Positions 1 to 7,963 of a stretch of DNA of 64,000 nt are shown one piece after another. The translations under genes and the position numbers were made by a program. Source of the stretch: Bradyrhizobium sp. CB82 (GTDB lineage: Bacteria; Pseudomonadota; Alphaproteobacteria; Rhizobiales; Xanthobacteraceae); contig NZ_CP121650.1 of assembly GCF_029714405.1 (NCBI RefSeq), forward strand, positions 4,655,001-4,719,000, written 5' to 3'. The notes under the pieces are model-generated. The model worked only from the letters and a program-made list of their open reading frames with translations, was not told the DNA's origin and searched no databases. How positions within the stretch are numbered: position 1 is the stretch's first letter; every line of letters starts with the position of its first letter.

Positions 1-65
1 GATGAGGCCGGAATTTGCGGTATTCCGATAGCTATACGTTGGTTGCGTGCGAGGGCCGGCTGTGG

Positions 66-137
66 CGCTCCCTAGCGGAATCGAACCGCTCTCTCCACCG
101 TGAAAGGGTGGCGTCCTAACCGATAGACGAAGGGAGC
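66..137 (-). tRNA. tRNA-Glu (anticodon TTC)
   Basis: Read on the minus strand, the segment folds as a tRNA. The acceptor strands GCTCCCT (131-137) and AGGGAGC (67-73) pair exactly, the anticodon stem CCACC/GGTGG encloses loop CTTTCAC with anticodon TTC, and the T arm is AGCGG-TTCGATT-CCGCT. The CCA end is not encoded. The D-arm GTCTATCGGTTAGGAC matches the usual bacterial tRNA-Glu pattern. Confidence 0.95.
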
Positions 138-347
138 AAAACTTGCGCCGTGCCGGGGTCCAAACGAGTCGTGCCCGGAATGCCCTGCGGCGGCCGAACG
201 TATAGTGGCCTTTGGCCGATGGGGCAAGCCATTCGGGAACGTCTTTTGGGACCGGTGGAGAAACCCCGCCCAGGGAAAATTCGAAGGCAATTTCAACGGT
301 TTCTTAGCGTTCCCTGCGGTAGTTCTGGAGGAGGAGAGTTTCGGCCG

Positions 348-602
348 ATGACCGCAACCAAGAAGCGGGAAGCACGCAAATTGCTGTCCAAGCACGCCTG
401 GATCACGCTTGAGGGCGGGTTCGCCGCGCGGCACTGCCTCGTGGCGGATATCTCCACCTCGGGCGCCCGCATCACGCTTGGCGAGGACGCGGCCCAACTG
501 CCCGGCATCATCCGGCTGGCCTTCGCGCGCGATGCCCGGACCGGCCGGAACTGCCAGGTGGTGTGGCGGCGTGGCAAGTCCGCCGGGATCAAATTCATCT
601 GA
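348..602 (+). CDS. PilZ-domain protein
   Basis: An 84-residue protein that is essentially one PilZ domain, the family that binds cyclic di-GMP in the cytoplasm. An N-terminal basic stretch with KKREARK precedes DISTSGARI at about residues 40-48, which fits the (D/N)xSxxG half of the c-di-GMP motif. The RxxxR half is less typical (KREARK), so ligand binding is likely but not certain. The start ATG was chosen because GGAGGAGGAG lies just upstream, whereas longer in-frame extensions have no ribosome site. It stands alone, with small secreted and membrane genes following on the same strand. Confidence 0.8.
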   Translation: MTATKKREARKLLSKHAWITLEGGFAARHCLVADISTSGARITLGEDAAQLPGIIRLAFARDARTGRNCQVVWRRGKSAGIKFI

Positions 603-661
603 CCTTCGGCACCCGCGGCGGTTCGGATGGAAACCGGACCGTGCCCGAGCTACAAGGCGGC

Positions 662-910
662 ATGCGCGCGTTCTCCATCATCATCGCCATCGGCTGTTTC
701 GCCATCGCATCCGCCCGTGCCGAGACGGCGCGCCTGCCCACATCGGATCGGTCGCCTCAGACCGGCAAGGTGCTGCCGCTCAAGGGCACGGGGAGCGCCA
801 ATGCCTGCGCCGCCTATGGCCCGGGCTTCGTCAAGGTCGAGGCCACGGGAAGCTGCGTGAAGATCGGCGGCACGCTCGATGTCGGGATCAGCGCCTCCAG
901 CCGGCGCTAG
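662..910 (+). CDS. small secreted protein resembling a porin N-terminus
   Basis: An 82-residue protein with a signal peptide (MRAFSIIIAIGCFAIASARA). The rest contains ACAAYGPGFVKVEATGSCVKIGG, a pattern I recognise from the mature start of alphaproteobacterial porins (Porin_2 type), where two cysteines frame the first strand. The porin would then continue for some 450 residues, but here the reading frame stops after about 25 more. It is either a truncated porin gene or a separate two-cysteine periplasmic peptide. The next small membrane gene starts 6 bp downstream. Confidence 0.55.
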   Translation: MRAFSIIIAIGCFAIASARAETARLPTSDRSPQTGKVLPLKGTGSANACAAYGPGFVKVEATGSCVKIGGTLDVGISASSRR

Positions 911-916
911 CGTCGC

Positions 917-1084
917 ATGCCGGCGGACGTCCTGTCGCTCGACATCATCGTCCCCATCCTGGTGTATTGCGCGCTGCTCTGGTGGGTCGGCCGCGGCATG
1001 GGCTGGACCGCGCGGCTTGCGACCGCCGCCGTCACGCTGGTGCTGGTCGTCTGCGTGCTGCTGGTCGAACGCGGCTGGCGTTAG
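917..1084 (+). CDS. small membrane protein, 55 aa
   Basis: A short reading frame whose translation is almost entirely two hydrophobic helices (IIVPILVYCALLWWVG and LATAAVTLVLVVCVLLV) linked by an RGMGW turn and ended by ERGWR. It begins 6 bp after the preceding stop, which suggests co-transcription. No known family is recognised. The hydrophobic pattern makes a chance frame unlikely, although the ribosome site is weak. Confidence 0.5.
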   Translation: MPADVLSLDIIVPILVYCALLWWVGRGMGWTARLATAAVTLVLVVCVLLVERGWR

Positions 1085-1136
1085 GGCCTGATCCGGGCAC
1101 CTTTTTCCGACGAGATCATGCCCCAAAACAACGTCG

Positions 1137-1781
1137 TCACGACATCGGAGGCGCGACGTACTTTTCGAAGCCGGGCCTGCTCGCGAATTCAGCGAACCAG
1201 CGTTTCAGATTGGAAAGCTTGGGGCGGGTGATGCCTTCGACGCCGAGCCAGCGGCGCGCATATGCACCGAGCGCGATGTCGGCAATGGTGAAGTCGTCGC
1301 CCTCGACGAAGCGGCGTGTCGCAAGCTGCTGGTCGAGGATGCGCCAGACCTCGGCCGCCGCGTCGGCATCCTTCTGGATCTGCACCATATCGCGCTCGCC
1401 AGGCGGCGTTCGGACGATACCCCAGAACACGGGACGATCGGCCGGCTGCAGCGTTGAGAGCGTCCAGTCGAGCCAACGGTCGACGCCGGCGCGCCGTTTC
1501 GCGGCTTGCGGATAGATCGGGGTGTCCTGACGATGGGCGAGGCAGAGATAACGCATGATGGAATTGGATTCCCACAGCACGTAGTCGCCGTCGACCAGCG
1601 TCGGGATGCGCGAATTGGGGTTCATCGCGAGGTAGTCGGCATCGCGGGTGCGGCCGAACTGCATTCCGGCATCGATGCGCATGAAAGCAAGATCAAGCTC
1701 GGTCAGGCACCACAGCACCTTCTGAACGTTGACCGAGTTGGCGCGGCCCCAGACGGTCAATTGCAGCTTTTGCTCCGGCAC
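1137..1781 (-). CDS. glutathione S-transferase family protein
   Basis: A 214-residue cytosolic enzyme of the two-domain glutathione transferase fold, expected to conjugate glutathione to electrophiles. The N-terminal thioredoxin-like half has the cis-proline region (NSRIPTLVDGD) and the glutathione-contact ESNSIMRYL. The helical C-terminal half has the conserved FTIADIALGAY N-capping box. I chose a GTG start because GGGAGGAACAAC directly precedes it. A longer in-frame ATG version adds 28 residues without homology to the fold. A hairpin terminator separates it from the two genes upstream on this strand. Confidence 0.88.
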   Translation of the reverse strand: MPEQKLQLTVWGRANSVNVQKVLWCLTELDLAFMRIDAGMQFGRTRDADYLAMNPNSRIPTLVDGDYVLWESNSIMRYLCLAHRQDTPIYPQAAKRRAGVDRWLDWTLSTLQPADRPVFWGIVRTPPGERDMVQIQKDADAAAEVWRILDQQLATRRFVEGDDFTIADIALGAYARRWLGVEGITRPKLSNLKRWFAEFASRPGFEKYVAPPMS

Positions 1782-1865
1782 GTTGTTCCTCCCATGCTTT
1801 GCGGCGGGTGATAGCGGAATATCGCGCGCCGCGCGAGCAGCGTCGACGAACTCCCTCTCATGCAA

Positions 1866-1890
1866 AAAGCTCCGCCTCGGGCGGAGCTTT
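1866..1890 (-). terminator. Rho-independent terminator
   Basis: Inverted repeat AAAGCTCCGCC / GGCGGAGCTTT with a 3-base loop, followed on the minus strand by TTTTTGC. It would end the transcript carrying the 26-residue peptide and glyoxalase genes before the GST gene. Confidence 0.8.
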
Positions 1891-1918
1891 CAGACGCATC
1901 CGATAGCGGTGACCGGCC

Positions 1919-1999
1919 TCAGTGGCCGAAGAATAGCCACAGCAGAATGATCACCGGGATCGGCACGCCAAGCAACCACAGCAACAGCCCTCTCGCCAT
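1919..1999 (-). CDS. 26-residue hydrophobic micro-protein
   Basis: The ATG is preceded on the minus strand by GGAGGAGGACACGA, a very strong ribosome site. The 26-residue product is one membrane helix: LLLWLLGVP, then IPVIILLWLFFGH. Such single-helix peptides are common and usually unannotated in bradyrhizobia. It sits 80 bp downstream of glyoxalase I on the same strand and just ahead of the terminator, so it is probably the last gene of that transcript. The function is unknown. Confidence 0.6.
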   Translation of the reverse strand: MARGLLLWLLGVPIPVIILLWLFFGH

Positions 2000-2079
2000 T
2001 CGTGTCCTCCTCCAGATGTCCTTGTTGAGGAGTGAACGCCGAAGGCCAGGGCTCGTTCCAGACGGAACCAGCGTGCTGC

Positions 2080-2532
2080 CTACCAGTGACCGGTGTTCGG
2101 CATCGACAGCCACGGCTCCTGCGGGGGCTTCGGTTCGCCTTTCTGCAGCAGCTCGATCGAGTGCAGGTCGGGCGAGCGGACGAACGCCATGTTGCCGTCG
2201 CGCGGTGGACGGTTGATGGTGATGCCGGCTTTCATCAGCCGGTCGCAGGTCGCGTAAATGTCGTCGACCTCGTAGGCGAGATGACCGAAATAGCGGTCCT
2301 CGCCGTATTTCTCCTCGTCCCAATTGTAGGTGAGCTCGACCAGCGGCGCGCCGCGCGTCTGGGGGAGCTTCTTGAGCGCTTCGAGATCGTCCGAAGAGCA
2401 CAGGAAGACGAGCGTGAAGCGCCCCTTGTCGTTCTCGATCCGTCGCACCTCCTTCAAGCCGAGCGCGTCCTGGTAGAATTTCAGCGCGACGTCGAGATTG
2501 CGCACGCGCAGCATGGTGTGGAGGTAACGCAT
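2080..2532 (-). CDS. gloA: lactoylglutathione lyase (glyoxalase I)
   Basis: A 150-residue VOC-superfamily enzyme that isomerises the methylglyoxal-glutathione hemithioacetal to S-lactoylglutathione in the cytoplasm. The expected metal ligands are visible: His5 in MRYLHTMLRV, Glu in LVELTYNW, His in FGHLAYEV and Glu in HSIELLQ, one set per beta-alpha-beta-beta-beta half. The length and opening (xHTMLRVxxLDxxLxFY) match GloA closely. The ATG is preceded by GGGAG at good spacing. The PDLHSIELL segment replaces the more usual PDGYKIELI, which keeps the ligand Glu. Confidence 0.93.
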   Translation of the reverse strand: MRYLHTMLRVRNLDVALKFYQDALGLKEVRRIENDKGRFTLVFLCSSDDLEALKKLPQTRGAPLVELTYNWDEEKYGEDRYFGHLAYEVDDIYATCDRLMKAGITINRPPRDGNMAFVRSPDLHSIELLQKGEPKPPQEPWLSMPNTGHW

Positions 2533-2704
2533 GGTCTTTTTCTCCCTAGGCGGTCCTTGACTGAGGCGGGCTTCGTTCGGCCGTTCCATAGCAGCAAACG
2601 CACGGCGAGGGCAGGGGAGGAGCTTGCAACCCGCTGCATGGCAGGCTCGCGCTTCGCGCCCCTGCTCGACGCTGTCGGCGCCGGGTTGAATCGTCGGGCC
2701 CGCC

Positions 2705-3055
2705 ATGAAAAACGGCCTCTACTCCATCCACATCCACATGCTCGACGGCGTGAAGGGTCGCGACAGCGGCGTGCTTGTACTGCGCGATGGGGTGCTGCTC
2801 GGCGGCGGGCCGTATTTCTGGTCGCAAGGTTCGTACACGGTCGGCAACGGCACCTGGAAGGGCGAGCTCGCAACCAACCAGCACACGCCGTTTGCCGATC
2901 CCTTCGTCCGGCCGCTGTTCGGCGGGCAGGAGGTCACCAGCGGGTTCTCCGGGACGTTCACCGACAAGGAGGCGGAGGTGTTCGGTACCGTGCTGGTCGG
3001 CGGCAACCGCAGCCTGAGCTTTCGCGCGACTTTGAAGCGGCTCGCCGACATCTGA
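2705..3055 (+). CDS. GrlR-like beta-barrel protein
   Basis: A 116-residue protein with the opening MKNGLYSI, then GVLVLRDGVLLGGGPYF and a C-terminal SGFSGTFT strand. This layout resembles the GrlR family, small lipocalin-like barrels first known as negative regulators of type III secretion in enteric bacteria and widespread as stand-alone genes in rhizobia. Nothing nearby belongs to a secretion system, so the regulatory role should not be transferred. It is transcribed away from glyoxalase I across a 170-bp gap. Confidence 0.65.
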   Translation: MKNGLYSIHIHMLDGVKGRDSGVLVLRDGVLLGGGPYFWSQGSYTVGNGTWKGELATNQHTPFADPFVRPLFGGQEVTSGFSGTFTDKEAEVFGTVLVGGNRSLSFRATLKRLADI

Positions 3056-3220
3056 TCGCGCACCGGAAAGCGTTGCGCGGCAAAGCCTAACGAGAACTTG
3101 CGCAAGATCGGATAACCCTATTCGGTTAGGTTAAAAACCATATCGCGTTGCAGTTGCGGCGCATTGCGATAGGTGTCGGCTCGCAGGCAAAGCCAATTGA
3201 GAGTGGCAGACACAACGGCC

Positions 3221-3421
3221 ATGACACCACCTTCGACGCCGTCCTTCTACCAAGCCGACCGGGAGACCTTTCGTCGTGTCACGGTCGTCGGCACGCTGTT
3301 CTGCGCCGCCTTCATGGTGATCAGCTTTTCGCTGCGCCCGCAGATGGAAGAGGGATCGCACGTGCTCGTGAAGGCTGATCGGCCGATTCGGACGGCGGGG
3401 CAACCGCCGCAGACGCACTGA
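3221..3421 (+). CDS. small single-helix membrane protein, 66 aa
   Basis: One clear transmembrane segment (VTVVGTLFCAAFMVISFSL) lies between a polar N-terminus and a basic tail. A GTG six codons upstream could be an alternative start. No family is recognised. Confidence 0.5.
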   Translation: MTPPSTPSFYQADRETFRRVTVVGTLFCAAFMVISFSLRPQMEEGSHVLVKADRPIRTAGQPPQTH

Positions 3422-3438
3422 GTGCGCCGCAGCGAATC

Positions 3439-3558
3439 CTATCGCCGCGAATGTGAGTCGTCGCCGGGGCCGCGGGCACGCGAGGCGCTGTGTGCGGCGA
3501 GAGCCAGGAATCCGGCGTAGCCGACCAGGTTGAGCAGGACTTCAAGCCACGCGGGCAT
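3439..3558 (-). CDS. small membrane protein, 39 aa
   Basis: The reading frame begins MPAWLEVLLNLVGYAGFLAL and ends in an Arg/Asp/Ser-rich tail. AGAGG precedes the ATG on the minus strand by 5 bases. One helix is predicted. The function is unknown. Confidence 0.45.
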   Translation of the reverse strand: MPAWLEVLLNLVGYAGFLALAAHSASRARGPGDDSHSRR

Positions 3559-3627
3559 CGCAGCCTCTTTGCGCGAACGAGGATAGCCAACGCGCTAAGG
3601 GCAGTTTTGTTCCGGCTCGACGATCAC

Positions 3628-3858
3628 TCAAGTCCCGGAAGACGGATCCAGCCGCCGCCCGAGGTTCGAGACCGAAGTTGCCGAGGGCGGGTCCTTCAGG
3701 AACTCGGCGATCGCACGGGCAAGTTCGCCATCGCTCATCGGCGTCGGTGGCGGGCGCAAAGCGCCCACCCCGAAACTGCGGACAATTTCCTCGTAGTGCT
3801 CATCCTGGCGTCTGGGAATCAGCCTGCGGATGCGGGCAAGCAATGCGGATATCGGCAA
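3628..3858 (-). CDS. hypothetical protein with TTG start, 76 aa
   Basis: On the minus strand GAGGAGG sits 4 bases before a TTG codon, the best start in this frame. The product has a basic N-terminal helix (ALLARIRRLIPRR) and a later SDGELARAIAEFLKDPPS helix. Upstream in the same frame there is only low-complexity arginine-rich translation. A strong hairpin lies 70 bases ahead of the start and might control it. No family is recognised. Confidence 0.45.
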   Translation of the reverse strand: MPISALLARIRRLIPRRQDEHYEEIVRSFGVGALRPPPTPMSDGELARAIAEFLKDPPSATSVSNLGRRLDPSSGT

Positions 3859-3927
3859 ACGGACCTCCTCAATTGCCCCGATTGGCAAAGGGGCGCCTCT
3901 GCTGCCACCGCGCCCTGAAATTGAAAA

Positions 3928-3959
3928 CCCCGCCAGCACCACGGAGGATGCTGACGGGG
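3928..3959 (-). terminator. hairpin with T-run, possible attenuator
   Basis: An 11-bp stem (CCCCGCCAGCA against TGCTGACGGGG, one mismatch) with a 10-base loop is followed on the minus strand by GTTTTC. It precedes the TTG-start gene by 70 bases, and no gene ends just upstream on that strand. It therefore looks more like a leader terminator than the end of an operon. Confidence 0.5.
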
Positions 3960-4144
3960 CTTCGTGCTTTCGCCTCGACCCGGATGGCGGAGGCTGCCGC
4001 ACTTGCGGGTCGAATGCGCCGCGAGCCCGTTTGTTCCACAATGGTTCGATTTTTTTCGAAAGGGCCGGGTTTCGCCGGCATCGAGCGCCCGCAACCATCG
4101 GACGATGCAGGCGTTGGTCCCACCAGGAATGGAGGAGAAAGCGC

Positions 4145-4426
4145 ATGAGAAAAACACTGGCAGTTCTGGCCACCGTTGCGACCGTCGGCGCGACCGCGAT
4201 TGCGTCACCGGCAGAGGCGCGCGGGCGCGGAATCGGACCGGGGCTCGCGTTCGGCCTCGCAGCCGGCGCGCTCACGGCGGGCGCGATCGCCGCGTCCCAT
4301 CCGTATTATTATGGTTATGGCCCGGATTATTATGACTATGGTCCGAGCTATTACTACGGACCGGGTCCTTATGCTTATTATGGCGGACCGGTCTACTATC
4401 GACACCATCACTGGCGTCACTGGTAA
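4145..4426 (+). CDS. secreted Gly/Tyr-rich protein, 93 aa
   Basis: A signal peptide (about residues 1-24, ending PAEA) leads into a glycine/alanine helix that looks like a glycine zipper (GLAFGLAAGALTAGAIAA). A tail of repeated YYYG, YGP and YYGP units then ends HHHWRHW. The ATG follows GGAGGAGAAAGCGC. Secreted proteins of this type are common in bradyrhizobia; no biochemical role is known to me. A strong terminator lies 20 bp beyond the stop. Confidence 0.75.
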   Translation: MRKTLAVLATVATVGATAIASPAEARGRGIGPGLAFGLAAGALTAGAIAASHPYYYGYGPDYYDYGPSYYYGPGPYAYYGGPVYYRHHHWRHW

Positions 4427-4446
4427 GACCAAAAGCCAAAACAAAA

Positions 4447-4473
4447 AGCCCGGAGCAGCGCTCCGGGCTTTTT
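4447..4473. terminator. bidirectional Rho-independent terminator
   Basis: AGCCCGGAG / CTCCGGGCT stem with a 5-base loop, flanked by AAAAA on the left and TTTTT on the right. It can therefore end both the secreted-protein gene (+) and the charged small protein (-). Confidence 0.9.
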
Positions 4474-4495
4474 GCGTGTTCAATTCAAAACGGCC

Positions 4496-4660
4496 TTACG
4501 GCCAAAGCGACGGCCGCTCGACCTTGCGGGCGTTCTCCAGCGTCGAGACAAAATATTCTTCTCGTTCGCGTTTGAATTTCTCCTGAGTCGCGCGAAAAGC
4601 GGCGACGCGCGCGGCGATCTCTTCTCGCTCCCTCGCTTTACGCTGTTCTTCTTCTGTCAT
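4496..4660 (-). CDS. highly charged helical protein, about 54 aa
   Basis: The product opens MTEEEQRKARERE and continues as one charged helix rich in Glu, Arg and Lys, ending VERPSLWP. The ATG at 4660 lies 6 bases after an AAGAAGGGG site; an alternative ATG two codons upstream (4666) gives MDM. The gene converges on the secreted protein gene and shares its terminator. Function unknown. Confidence 0.6.
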   Translation of the reverse strand: MTEEEQRKAREREEIAARVAAFRATQEKFKREREEYFVSTLENARKVERPSLWP

Positions 4661-4858
4661 GTCCATCCCCTTCTTACCAAGCGACTCAAGCGCTGCCGCC
4701 GCATTGCGTTGAGTCGGATTCGAACGGATGCATTGTTCGACCTTGAATGGGGCGTCAATGGGGACGAGGCATTGCAGGATTGTGGATAGGCGATGGTCGG
4801 AAAAACGCTTGCAGACCTCGTCGCGTGCTGGGTACCTTCGCGAAGGGGATGGCTGCCT

Positions 4859-5620
4859 ATGATTGCATCAGATCTTCGCAGCGGCGTCGACAGGCTCGGC
4901 GACTTGATCGCCGCGGCACGCACCATCGTGCCGTTCACCGGCGCCGGCATCTCGACTGAGTGCGGTATCCCCGATTTCCGCTCGCCGGACGGATTGTGGT
5001 CGCGTAACCGTCCGATCCCGTTCGACGAATTCGTCGCGAGCCAGGAGGCGCGGGATGAATCCTGGCGCCGACGCTTCGCGATGGAGCCGACCTTTGCCGC
5101 CGCGAAGCCCGGACGCGGTCATCGCGCGCTTGCCTCGCTCTACCGCGCCGGCAAGGCTCCCGCCGTCATCACCCAGAACATCGACAATCTGCACCAGGCG
5201 TCGGGCTTTGCCCCTGACCACGTGATTGAACTCCATGGCAATACCACTTACGCACGCTGCATCGGCTGCGGTGAGACCTATCAGCTCGACTGGGTGAAGC
5301 GCCGGTTTGACGCAGACGGCATCGCGCCGGATTGCAGCCTTTGTGCCGAGCCGGTGAAGACGGCGACGATCTCGTTCGGGCAAGCGATGCCGGAAGATGC
5401 GATGCAGCGTGCGACGGAGCTTGCGCAGCAGTGCGATCTCTTCATCGCGATTGGTTCCTCGCTCGTGGTGTGGCCGGCGGCAGGTTTTCCAGTGATGGCG
5501 AAGAATTGCGGTGCTCGTCTCGTGATCATCAACCGCGAGCCGACCGAGCAGGACGACATCGCCGACCTCGTGATCCACCACGACATCGGCGAGACCTTGG
5601 GGCCCTTCGTCGGCAACTGA
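4859..5620 (+). CDS. cobB: Sir2-family NAD-dependent protein deacylase
   Basis: A 253-residue sirtuin, expected to remove acyl groups from lysines using NAD and to release nicotinamide. Motifs appear in order: GAGIS (28-32), GIPDFRS, TQNIDNLH (105-112), catalytic His126 in ELHG, a four-cysteine zinc site (Cys134, 137, 159, 162) and GSSLVVWPA from 199. The zinc-site spacing CxxC-X21-CxxC is normal. The chosen ATG has a GGGG site at good distance. An upstream in-frame ATG (4793) would add 22 residues that look non-native. It stands alone, so substrates cannot be guessed from its neighbours. Confidence 0.92.
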   Translation: MIASDLRSGVDRLGDLIAAARTIVPFTGAGISTECGIPDFRSPDGLWSRNRPIPFDEFVASQEARDESWRRRFAMEPTFAAAKPGRGHRALASLYRAGKAPAVITQNIDNLHQASGFAPDHVIELHGNTTYARCIGCGETYQLDWVKRRFDADGIAPDCSLCAEPVKTATISFGQAMPEDAMQRATELAQQCDLFIAIGSSLVVWPAAGFPVMAKNCGARLVIINREPTEQDDIADLVIHHDIGETLGPFVGN

Positions 5621-5819
5621 CGTCGAACTTGATTCGTGGCTGTGCAAGGCTGTTCATAGGTTCCGGCGAATCTCTTTTTTGTCTATGCGCCGCAACCGGG
5701 AATGTTATCTTTTGATTCGAGAGATTCGTGTGGCGTCAGGGTGAGAAGGTCTCGTCCAGACGCGTGATTCGGCACCGTCGCTGAGGGCGGTCTGCCTTTG
5801 ATGTGTGAGGTCCGGGGTT

Positions 5820-6482
5820 ATGGGGTCGTCGGACGGATTCGAGTCCAAGAAGGTTGGGGTTCCCGCGCCAGGCGCGTCGTCTGGGCGGCTGGCACCAGGT
5901 GAGATTGCTGGTGCCGGTCGCGATGCCGCACTCAATCCCTTCACCGGGCTCGGTGAGGCCAGCGCCAATCTTGTCGAAGTCACGGGCGTCATCAAATGGT
6001 TCGACGCTTCGAAGGGCTACGGATTCATCGTTCCCGACAATGGCTGGCCCGACGTGCTGCTGCACGTTACCGTGCTCAGGCGCGATGGTTTCCAGACCGC
6101 TTATGAGGGCGCCCGCGTCGTCGTCGAGTGTATCCAGCGCACCAAGGGTTACCAGGCGTTCCGCGTCATCTCGATGGATGAGTCGACCGCGATCCATCCC
6201 GCCCAGATGCTGCCGCCGCGCACCCATGTCACGGTGACGCCGACGAGCGGGCTCGAGCGGGCGCAGGTCAAGTGGTTCAACCGCCTTCGCGGCTTCGGCT
6301 TCCTGACCTGCGGCGAGGGCACGCCCGACATCTTCGTGCACATGGAGACGCTGCGCCGCTTCGGCATGACCGAGTTGCGCCCGGGCCAGTATGTGCTGGT
6401 CCGCTATGGGCCGGGCTCCAAGGGCATGATGGCCGCCGAGATCCATCCCGAGACCGGATCGCCGGGGCTCCAGTCCCACTAG
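5820..6482 (+). CDS. tandem cold-shock-domain protein
   Basis: A 220-residue nucleic-acid-binding protein with two cold-shock domains. The first has GVIKWFDASKGYGFIVPDNG with LLHVTVL (about residues 57-120), and the second has AQVKWFNRLRGFGFLTCGEG with IFVHMETL (about 145-205). The RNP1-like K-G-Y/F-G-F core is present in both. A 55-residue flexible, proline/glycine-rich N-terminus precedes them. Two-domain CspA relatives of this layout are typical of Alphaproteobacteria (CspD/CspE-like) and act as RNA chaperones. An AT-richer leader of about 190 bp lies upstream and could carry cold-responsive structure. Confidence 0.9.
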   Translation: MGSSDGFESKKVGVPAPGASSGRLAPGEIAGAGRDAALNPFTGLGEASANLVEVTGVIKWFDASKGYGFIVPDNGWPDVLLHVTVLRRDGFQTAYEGARVVVECIQRTKGYQAFRVISMDESTAIHPAQMLPPRTHVTVTPTSGLERAQVKWFNRLRGFGFLTCGEGTPDIFVHMETLRRFGMTELRPGQYVLVRYGPGSKGMMAAEIHPETGSPGLQSH

Positions 6483-6613
6483 CTACCAGTTCTTCCAGCC
6501 GGCTGTTCCCGGACTCGTGAGCGGCCGGGGCGGGTGGGGCAGTCTGGCATTTGCCATGATCGCCGGGTTAGGATGCGCATCCCACCCCACGCCGCTGGCA
6601 TGAGTGCCGTTCC

Positions 6614-7090
6614 ATGAATCTTGATCGCAAGGCAGCCTGGTCGCTGATCCGGGGCTTGTTGGCCGCAGTCCTCGTTTTCGCCGCTTGCGTCAGCCCCATG
6701 CGGGCCGCGAGTTTCCAGCCGCTCGAGATCGCGACCAGGAACGGCGTTCAGGTATTCTCCGTCGAGATGGCCACGACCGAAGAGGAGAAGACGACCGGCC
6801 TGATGTACCGGAAGGAGCTCGCGGACGGGAAGGGCATGCTGTTCGACTTCTCGCCCGAGCAGGAAGTGACGATGTGGATGAAAAACACCTACATCTCGCT
6901 AGACATGATTTTCATCAGAGCCGACGGTCGCATCCTGCGGATCGCCGAGAATACCGAGCCGCTGTCGACCAAGATCATCCCTTCGCGCGGGCTCGCCCGT
7001 GCTGTCCTGGAGGTGCCGGCCGGCACCGCCCAGAAATACGGCATCCGCCCCGGCGACCGCGTCGCGCACCCGCTGTTCGGCGCCAAATAG
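6614..7090 (+). CDS. DUF192 secreted protein
   Basis: A 158-residue protein: signal peptide (about 1-32, ending MRAA), then one DUF192 domain with TGLMYRKELADGKGMLFDF and MWMKNTYISLDMIFI. It closes with the LEVPAGTAQKYGIRPGDRV segment diagnostic of the family. DUF192 proteins are periplasmic or extracytoplasmic with no settled activity. The gene stands alone, 75 bp before tRNA-Pro. Confidence 0.9.
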   Translation: MNLDRKAAWSLIRGLLAAVLVFAACVSPMRAASFQPLEIATRNGVQVFSVEMATTEEEKTTGLMYRKELADGKGMLFDFSPEQEVTMWMKNTYISLDMIFIRADGRILRIAENTEPLSTKIIPSRGLARAVLEVPAGTAQKYGIRPGDRVAHPLFGAK

Positions 7091-7165
7091 AGAAACGAAA
7101 ACAGCCGGCCGAAGCGCCTTGCTGGCTGCCCCTGAAGCGTGTATCGACGGGGCCTGCTGGACATT

Positions 7166-7242
7166 CGGGGTATAGCGCAGCCTGGTAGCGCGGCAGTTTT
7201 GGGTACTGCAGGTCCGCGGTTCGAATCCGCGTGCCCCGACCA
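7166..7242 (+). tRNA. tRNA-Pro (anticodon TGG)
   Basis: Acceptor strands CGGGGTA... and TGCCCCG are followed by A and an encoded CCA. The anticodon arm GCAGT-TTTGGGT-ACTGC gives TGG, and the T arm is CGCGG-TTCGAAT-CCGCG. All arms are present, so it should be functional. Confidence 0.95.
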
Positions 7243-7269
7243 GTAATTTCAAGCACTTAGCAGAAAATC

Positions 7270-7530
7270 TAAACGGGCTTTCGAGAGCCTCGCGAACCCC
7301 AAGCACGCGCCCGCTCGACCCTCGCCTCGCTTCGATCGGGACGTTGGTGCGGTCGCGCATCGATCGAGATGCTCACTATCGCCCGCCGACCATCGGCGGA
7401 TCCGCTTGTTGCCAACCTGCGGACTTATCCCGAACCGCCGGCAAAGTTCGCGCCGGTTCGCGCCTTCTTGCGTCGCAGGCCTGATAAACTGAAGCCGCTG
7501 CTCGATCGCCAGCACCTGCCGCCATGGCAT
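7270..7530 (-). pseudogene. IS481-type transposase remnant
   Basis: The minus-strand frame opens MPWRQVLAIEQRLQF and continues NRRELCRRFGISPQVGNKRI, the helix-turn-helix start of IS481-family transposases. After about 70 residues homology jumps to another frame (IEARRGSSGRVLGVREA). It then stops near the tRNA-Pro gene, so the catalytic DDE domain is missing. It is a truncated, frameshifted relic that ends about 30 bp beyond the tRNA. Confidence 0.7.
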
Positions 7531-7963
7531 AGACGGCCCTCCCAAACAGCCATTCCATGCCTTCAGATGTGTCAGTCAAACACCTGTCACTCTAGTCTAG
7601 TCCCTGAACGAAACATGCTGGCGATACGTGAGCAATTGATTGCGGAATGAGACTGCGCAGCGGCAACTGCAACAATAGAAATGGGCGGAAAGCGAATTGG
7701 GCGCGATTGAGTTCGATGAGAACGACCCGGAAGGCGTTGCCTTCGAATACGAGGTTCTGGAATGAGAGCGCGCTCGCCCGGTCACCGGGTGGTCAGCGGG
7801 CGGGTGCGAGTGGGCGATTGCGGAACGATTTGTTGCATATCGAACAGACGGCACCGAACGACTCGCCCACACTGACGTCATTCCGGGATTTTGCTTCTCC
7901 TTCCCGGGCTGGAGCACAGCCCGCGTTCATTTCAGGCGGGCGGCGATCGAGTGTGAGGAATCC
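7531..7963. other. gene-poor spacer after the IS481 relic
   Basis: I see no convincing complete gene. A short + strand frame ending around 7762 translates as ELGAIEFDENDPEGVAFEYE without a usable start. It may be the last piece of a lost gene. Confidence 0.4.

Noticed and set aside
409..1515. Long + strand open frame of 368 codons
   Set aside because: It runs across the PilZ gene, two small genes and antisense to the GST gene; composition is arginine/proline-rich with no domain. It is a high-GC shadow.
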